Positions 6,216-9,543 of a stretch of DNA of 9,543 nucleotides are shown here, piece by piece. Every line of letters begins with the position of its first letter. Position 1 is the stretch's first letter. Position numbers and translations under genes: made by a program. The notes beneath the pieces were generated by a model. That model was not told the DNA's origin. It was given only the letters and a program-made list of their open reading frames with translations, and ran no database searches. Source of the DNA: CAZEDK01 sp964511025 (lineage in GTDB: Bacteria > Patescibacteriota > Gracilibacteria > UBA1369 > GWF2-33-10); NCBI GenBank assembly GCA_964511025.1, contig CAZEDK010000049.1, positions 1-9,543 on the forward strand. Reading direction: 5' to 3'.

Positions 6216-7028
6216 ATGACTAAGAAGCTTAGACTCTTGGTACTAATCTTTGCCTTAATGGTAATGGCTGTTCCTCAGGTATTTGCTGCAGATAATGCGG
6301 TCACAATTGATCAATATTGGCAAGACAGTAATATTGACGATAAATTATCAAGTGCGATTTACAACACGTATGCTGAGAATCAATTATTACAAGCAGGTGG
6401 TTGCGGATGTATGATGAATACAGAACCTTACTATAATTCTACTTTTTATGTATCTGTGGATATGACAGGAAAAGTTGCAATTGACACTTTGACTATTGAA
6501 TCTTCTTATTATGGGTCTAGCTACGAATCAGATTCAGAAGCAAAAGCTGATTTACAAAGCAAATACGATACAATCTCTGATCTTGTTTCAGAATATGGCA
6601 CAGTAAAACTAAATTGGAGGAATGTTTATCCACAGACATTTTATGAATGGAATGAGGATACTCAAACAAATGAAGAAAAAAATTCTTACAGTGGAGATTT
6701 GAGTGTCACTATCACACTTAAAACACCATCCGATGTAGTATCAGTGGAAGAAATATTAGGAGAAAATGGATTTAGCTATTGGAGAAATGTTATTGCTAGT
6801 CCAGAAGCAATCCTCAATGCCCAAATCAAAATGGCTGACGATATCAAATCAATGCTAGACAAAAAGAAAGCTTTGTACGAAGAAATTCTGGACAAAGATC
6901 TTACAGAAATCTTAAGTCTTGATATTTGGACAGGCTGGGTTGACAGCTATACATTTGATCCTGAAACAGGAAAAGCTAATTTCACTTTTACAGTGAGTGC
7001 GACTTACTCAACTGCAACTGAAGAATAA
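6216..7028 (+). CDS. Secreted protein, SIMPL (DUF541)-like
   Basis: A 270-aa exported protein. The signal peptide is clear: MTKKLR, a hydrophobic core to about residue 19, then VFA/AD with cleavage after A24 (or A25). There is no lipobox, so it should be released or surface-held. The mature part has a GGCGC motif (C63, C65, its only two Cys). An alpha/beta pattern follows that resembles SIMPL proteins: strands at 75-98, a helix rich in acidic and basic residues at 104-127 (DSEAKADLQSKYDTISDLVSE), strands 128-140 and 157-171, helix 173-181, and a long charged helix 197-229. I do not recognise a catalytic site. SIMPL proteins are periplasmic or secreted and mostly of unknown role. The gene is divergent from pilB and sits between two pilin operons, which suggests but does not prove a surface or pilus-related role. 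It ends at a strong terminator. 'Secreted' is firm; 'SIMPL-like' is tentative. Confidence 0.8.
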   Translation: MTKKLRLLVLIFALMVMAVPQVFAADNAVTIDQYWQDSNIDDKLSSAIYNTYAENQLLQAGGCGCMMNTEPYYNSTFYVSVDMTGKVAIDTLTIESSYYGSSYESDSEAKADLQSKYDTISDLVSEYGTVKLNWRNVYPQTFYEWNEDTQTNEEKNSYSGDLSVTITLKTPSDVVSVEEILGENGFSYWRNVIASPEAILNAQIKMADDIKSMLDKKKALYEEILDKDLTEILSLDIWTGWVDSYTFDPETGKANFTFTVSATYSTATEE

Positions 7029-7052
7029 AACTTCAATATTAAATCAAATTTA

Positions 7053-7085
7053 AAAGACCTAACTTAATAAGTTGGGTCTTTTTTT
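7053..7085 (+). terminator. Strong bidirectional intrinsic terminator
   Basis: Arms 7053-7066 and 7070-7083 make a 14-bp stem (one G-U/A-C position) with an AAT loop, followed by T residues on the + strand (six T at 7080-7085, partly within the stem). On the - strand it is followed by TTTT as well. It separates the converging secreted-protein gene and the second pilin operon; the T tract runs into the stop codon of the latter (7084-7086). Confidence 0.85.
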
Positions 7086-8184
7086 ATTCTATTCTATATG
7101 TATTGATTTCTTGATATTGAGGAGTGACTGTAGTTTGTAGTTTTAATTCTATATTTCCAAGAATATCGCTATTATCAGATAATTTTGTAGTCAAAACTAC
7201 CGTAACAGATGGATATAATTTTATACTATCTTCTCCATAAGCCAAATTAGGATCTTCAAGCGGTGAAATGTAAAATTTCAAATCTGTAACGTTTATATCA
7301 AAAGAAGAGAGCGGAATAAAATCTTTGAAATATAAATCCACATTAGTCTCACTATAATTTCTCGTAAAATCATTCTTGTTTGGTAAATCATTTGTACCCG
7401 CAGTACAATTAAAGAAACTTGAACAAGACCACTTATCTATAATTCCATCACTATTCAAACTACCATCGACAGAATTTGTATCTTCACCTTCCATCTCTAC
7501 ATAAGACAGCGCTCCAATATATGAAGAAAGTTGATCAACATAAACACTCTCTCTGCCAAAAATTGTTTTCCCTCTTAAATCTGGAGATAACAAATATAAT
7601 TTATCATTTTCGTATTGATTATCCACTTCACTACATTTGCGCTTACTTGAAATATTATCATTATCACAAAACGCAGACGCATCGGCAACGTCTTTGTTAT
7701 AGCGAGTATCTGCGCTATACGGATTTTGTCCTGACCACTGATCTTCACCTGTACTTGTCGGCTCACTGTCTGTATCGCAATAGCCACTATCCAATGTGTA
7801 ATAATATCCATCTTTATAACAACATCCTTGTAAATCACTATTTTGATCGTCAAGACTTAAAATTGTATTTACGCCATCATTTAAATCAGTACAGCTTTCT
7901 CCGGGATCTATAAATCTAGTGGCATAATAATAATAATTAGCACCATAATCCCCTTCTTTTACATATTGATTATAATATTCACTATAATCAATTAAGTTAT
8001 CACGTATTGCCTCTGTCAGAAAGCCCATTACCAGTCTGCTTTCATTATATAATAAATTTTCTCTTGTAAGCCTCTCTCTCGATTTAATAACGTTTGACAA
8101 AGTGTTCATTGCAGAAAATATCACTAGCGATAAGACTGCTATTGCTATAGTAAGTTCGACAAGTGTGTAAGCATTTTTTTTCAT
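7084..8184 (-). CDS. Large Cys-rich prepilin-type pseudopilin (GspJ/PilW-like)
   Basis: A 366-aa prepilin, about twice the usual length. The leader is very short (MKKNA) with cleavage A5/Y6 and Glu at +5 (E10, YTLVELTIAIAVLSLVIF); Tyr replaces Phe at +1. An amphipathic helix follows (SRERLTRENLLYNESRLVMGFLTEAIRDNL, 35-64), as in GspJ/PilW proteins. The middle (about 66-290) is a large Tyr/Asp/Asn-rich insertion with all eight Cys (C98, C121, C122, C136, C173, C184, C254, C260), an even number that allows four disulfides. Residues 242-250 (SLNSDGIID) look like a degenerate DxNxDGxxD calcium loop. The C-terminal third (295-355) returns to regular strands of the pseudopilin core. It is the last gene of its operon, 34 nt after the PilV-like gene. 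A tip or adhesive function is inferred from size, disulfides and gene order only. Confidence 0.8.
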   Translation of the reverse strand: MKKNAYTLVELTIAIAVLSLVIFSAMNTLSNVIKSRERLTRENLLYNESRLVMGFLTEAIRDNLIDYSEYYNQYVKEGDYGANYYYYATRFIDPGESCTDLNDGVNTILSLDDQNSDLQGCCYKDGYYYTLDSGYCDTDSEPTSTGEDQWSGQNPYSADTRYNKDVADASAFCDNDNISSKRKCSEVDNQYENDKLYLLSPDLRGKTIFGRESVYVDQLSSYIGALSYVEMEGEDTNSVDGSLNSDGIIDKWSCSSFFNCTAGTNDLPNKNDFTRNYSETNVDLYFKDFIPLSSFDINVTDLKFYISPLEDPNLAYGEDSIKLYPSVTVVLTTKLSDNSDILGNIELKLQTTVTPQYQEINTYRIE

Positions 8185-8196
8185 TTTTTTATGGTT

Positions 8197-8224
8197 GCAA
8201 ATTACAAACTCTCAATTCTCAATC
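8197..8224. repeat. Heptad-phased repeats between PilV-like and GspJ-like genes
   Basis: Four adjoining 7-mers on the + strand: GCAAATT, ACAAACT, CTCAATT, CTCAATC. The last two differ at one base, the first two at two. The array overlaps the TGA stop of the PilV-like gene (8219-8221), as the array at 4421-4448 overlaps the pilB stop. CTCAATC also occurs at 1963-1969. Confidence 0.55.
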
Positions 8225-8827
8225 ATCATTCGTCAAAACTGTAGACAGTTCGACCTTACTGAAATTATTTTTTACTTTGAAATACACTATAGATGTCACT
8301 TGCAGAACGTCACCATCATTAAAATTAACCGTATCAAAACTATCTTCGAGCTTACTAACTTTTATCGCTCTATAAAAATCTGTTTTTGTAGTATCTACAG
8401 TCGTATTTTGCGTATAAAGACCTTCAGTATTTTCATAAATTAGAAATTGCTCATCAGGCGGATTGTATATAACATTACCGGTCCCCAAAATAACAAATGA
8501 CATGCTGGAATCCAAAATAGCCAAATAATCTTCTTCTGATTCGCCCCAAAGATTAGTTCCTGTACAGCTTGCAACATTAATTGACCTCCAACAATTCGTA
8601 TTGATCTCATATTCAGCGCTTGACATGTTAGCATTTGCTTTGTTGATAAAAACCTCCAAACCTTGACTAGCAAGATTCATAGCAATCAGTCTTTTTTTCA
8701 AATATTCATTACCTTTCACGGCTGAAGAAATAAGAGTCAATGAAGCTGTTGCGCCAAGACCGATTATAAAAACCGCCATGATTATCTCAAGTAAACTTTC
8801 AGCTGTTTTTTTGAATTTATTTTGCAT
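8219..8827 (-). CDS. PilV-like minor pilin
   Basis: A 202-aa prepilin-like protein: leader MQNKFKKTA, likely cleavage A9/E10, giving ESLLEIIMAVFIIGLG with Glu at +5 (E14). The +1 residue is Glu, not Phe; polar +1 residues (often Gln) are known in PilV-type proteins of this kind. The helix continues with LKKRLIAMNLASQGLEVFINKAN (43-65), the AxqGLE motif of the GspI/PilV group. The globular part has one Cys pair (C79 and C88, in NCWRSINVASC) and mixed strands. It starts only 3 nt after the stop of the preceding GspH-like gene, so the two are co-transcribed and probably coupled. Minor pilins of this class help start pilus assembly. Confidence 0.8.
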   Translation of the reverse strand: MQNKFKKTAESLLEIIMAVFIIGLGATASLTLISSAVKGNEYLKKRLIAMNLASQGLEVFINKANANMSSAEYEINTNCWRSINVASCTGTNLWGESEEDYLAILDSSMSFVILGTGNVIYNPPDEQFLIYENTEGLYTQNTTVDTTKTDFYRAIKVSKLEDSFDTVNFNDGDVLQVTSIVYFKVKNNFSKVELSTVLTNDD

Positions 8828-8830
8828 ATT

Positions 8831-9397
8831 TTATGGTGACGGGATCAAAGCTAGCACTTCAGAAGCTTCCAGTGACTCAACAGTACCGGACAATGTATTC
8901 AAATAAATTCCTTTTGTCCTACTAGCAATAACTGAATCTTGAAAAATCACAGTCATCGAATCATAATTATTCGCATTATTTACTAAATTTACACCTTTTT
9001 CATTTACTAGATAATAAATATAAGTAGGATATTGGCTTATATATGAAGATTGATTAACCAACAAAGAAAGCTCTGTTTTTTCAGAAATATTCAATTTTTC
9101 CGTAACACCGCTAGTCCAATTATTAATATCGTTTGTCGCAAAAAAGGATAAATTCTTTGAATCTTCAAAAACAAGTCCCAAATAAGTATATGAAGTCCCC
9201 TCAACTTTTGCGCCGGTAAAAGCCAGTTCTCTTGCGTTAGATAAAAATTTCTGCACAGTTCGAAAATCTTTTTCAAAAGCAAACCTATCACGGAAGCCAT
9301 TATAAGAGCTAAAACCTATGGTAGAGAGTATACCAATGACAGTAATCACAATAATTATTTCAACGAGAGTAAAAGATTTTCTATGTTTTAATTGCAT
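8831..9397 (-). CDS. GspH/FimT-like prepilin-type protein
   Basis: A 188-aa prepilin, first gene of the second operon. I choose the ATG at 9395-9397; an in-frame TTG at 9413-9415 would add six residues, but the ATG gives a normal leader MQLKHRKS directly before FTLVEI. Cleavage is S8/F9 with Glu at +5 (E13), followed by the hydrophobic helix to about residue 29. The pattern after it (FRDRFAFEKDFRTVQKFLSNARELAFTGAKVEG, then beta strands) is that of GspH/FimT: a helix with SNARELAFTGA followed by the sheet domain. There are no Cys. Together with the PilV-like and GspJ-like genes behind it, it repeats the H-I-J order of minor pseudopilin clusters, which supports one initiation or tip complex encoded by this operon. 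Confidence 0.82.
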   Translation of the reverse strand: MQLKHRKSFTLVEIIIVITVIGILSTIGFSSYNGFRDRFAFEKDFRTVQKFLSNARELAFTGAKVEGTSYTYLGLVFEDSKNLSFFATNDINNWTSGVTEKLNISEKTELSLLVNQSSYISQYPTYIYYLVNEKGVNLVNNANNYDSMTVIFQDSVIASRTKGIYLNTLSGTVESLEASEVLALIPSP

Positions 9398-9419
9398 TAT
9401 TATAAAAAATTTCAACTGA

Positions 9420-9428
9420 ATTTTAACA
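9420..9428 (-). promoter_or_regulatory. Candidate extended -10 promoter of the second pilin operon
   Basis: TGTTAAAAT on the - strand (TG, one base, TAAAAT) lies 22 nt ahead of the ATG at 9397. The form matches the pilB promoter (TGATATAAT), also without a clear -35. The hexamer is 5/6 to consensus. Confidence 0.4.
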
Positions 9429-9448
9429 AATTAACGAGAAGAAAGATA

Positions 9449-9477
9449 TTGACATCTATGAATTTATGTTAAATAAT
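9449..9477 (+). promoter_or_regulatory. Outward-facing sigma70-type promoter next to the right terminal repeat
   Basis: TTGACA (9449-9454, perfect -35), 17-nt spacer, AATAAT (9472-9477, 5/6 to the -10). The predicted start, near 9484, is a few bases before the right inverted repeat, so transcripts would cross the repeat and leave the window. By consensus and spacing it is the best two-box promoter in the window, though no gene follows it inside. Confidence 0.55.
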
Positions 9478-9488
9478 AAGATCTTATT
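9475..9488. repeat. 14-bp perfect palindrome abutting the right terminal repeat
   Basis: AATAAGATCTTATT is self-complementary without a spacer and ends one base before the repeat at 9490. It overlaps the -10 box and expected start of the outward promoter. It could be an operator, a weak structure, or chance in AT-rich DNA. Confidence 0.6.
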
Positions 9489-9489
9489 T

Positions 9490-9543
9490 TGGCAGCGTAG
9501 TCATTTGGGGGGCTGCTTTTTAAATTTTTGTTTAAGTTTTTTG
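9490..9543. repeat. Right 54-bp terminal inverted repeat
   Basis: An exact reverse complement of bases 1-54. On the - strand it keeps the same open frame as the left copy (ending SSPPNDYAA), but after the repeat the frame goes AKIRSYYLT and stops at 9464-9466, so here the BRO-like frame is broken off. Read + (outward), it has GCAGC (9492-9496), a 15-nt loop, GCTGC (9512-9516) and TTTTT, a weak terminator-like shape. Confidence 0.95.

Noticed and set aside
7476..7913. Open frames on the + strand and a second - strand frame inside the Cys-rich pilin gene
   Set aside because: Low-complexity Tyr/His-rich or hydrophobic translations opposite or out of frame to a clear prepilin gene; shadows of its codon pattern.
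524..9397. Alternative genetic code with UGA as glycine
   Set aside because: UGA ends pilC (in an ATGA overlap) and the PilV-like gene at 8219, and no gene has an internal UGA that would need reading.
9399..9404. TATAAT one base before the start codon at 9397 as a promoter
   Set aside because: Its transcripts would begin inside the coding region after the ATG; the extended -10 at 9420-9428 fits better.
9398..9415. TTG start for the first gene of the second operon
   Set aside because: The ATG at 9397 gives a standard short basic prepilin leader; the TTG start only adds hydrophobic residues that would spoil it.

Overview
The window is AT-rich and carries a type IV pilus / type II secretion-like (T4P/T2S) gene cluster. 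The style of the pseudopilins suggests a Candidate Phyla Radiation (Patescibacteria) bacterium: a GspE/PilB ATPase and short PilC beside many small pilin-like genes, a C-terminal WQEVADF minor pilin, and a PilV-like protein with a C-terminal beta-rich domain. The standard code fits: two genes (pilC and the 202-aa pilin-like gene) end in UGA and no gene needs UGA recoding, which argues against Absconditabacteria/Gracilibacteria. The phylum call is an inference from protein style.

Layout. Positions 1-467 hold the 3' part of a BRO/DinD-like antirepressor-type gene on the + strand; its 5' part lies outside the window. It converges on the main pilus operon and shares a terminator region with it (468-496). 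The main operon is on the - strand. Read from its promoter at about 6115-6123, it runs pilB ATPase, pilC, GspH-like pseudopilin, PilV-like pseudopilin with an extra domain, PilW/GspJ-like pseudopilin, PilX-like protein without Glu+5, and then a major-pilin-like gene that has a candidate promoter of its own. A secreted protein with a SIMPL-like look is transcribed divergently from pilB (6216-7028). It ends at a strong bidirectional terminator and converges on a second - strand operon (9397 to 7084) of three more pilin-like genes: GspH-like, PilV-like and a large Cys-rich GspJ/PilW-like protein.

Together the products would give one assembly ATPase, one inner-membrane platform protein, one probable major pilin and seven minor pilin-like proteins. 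These could form two initiation or tip complexes, or serve two kinds of fibre. Prepilin peptidase, PilM/N/O, PilT and a secretin are not in the window. No stretch longer than 300 bases lacks a gene. No tRNA, rRNA, CRISPR or transposase was seen.

The main structural surprise is that bases 1-54 and 9490-9543 are perfect inverted copies of each other, so the window is bounded by 54-bp terminal inverted repeats. The left copy lies in the open frame of the BRO-like gene. A good outward-facing promoter lies just inside the right copy. This may be a real invertible or mobile boundary, but a de Bruijn repeat node or a fold-back chimera at contig ends would look the same. A second unusual signal is that the longer gene-to-gene gaps carry short tandem repeats with a 7-bp period.
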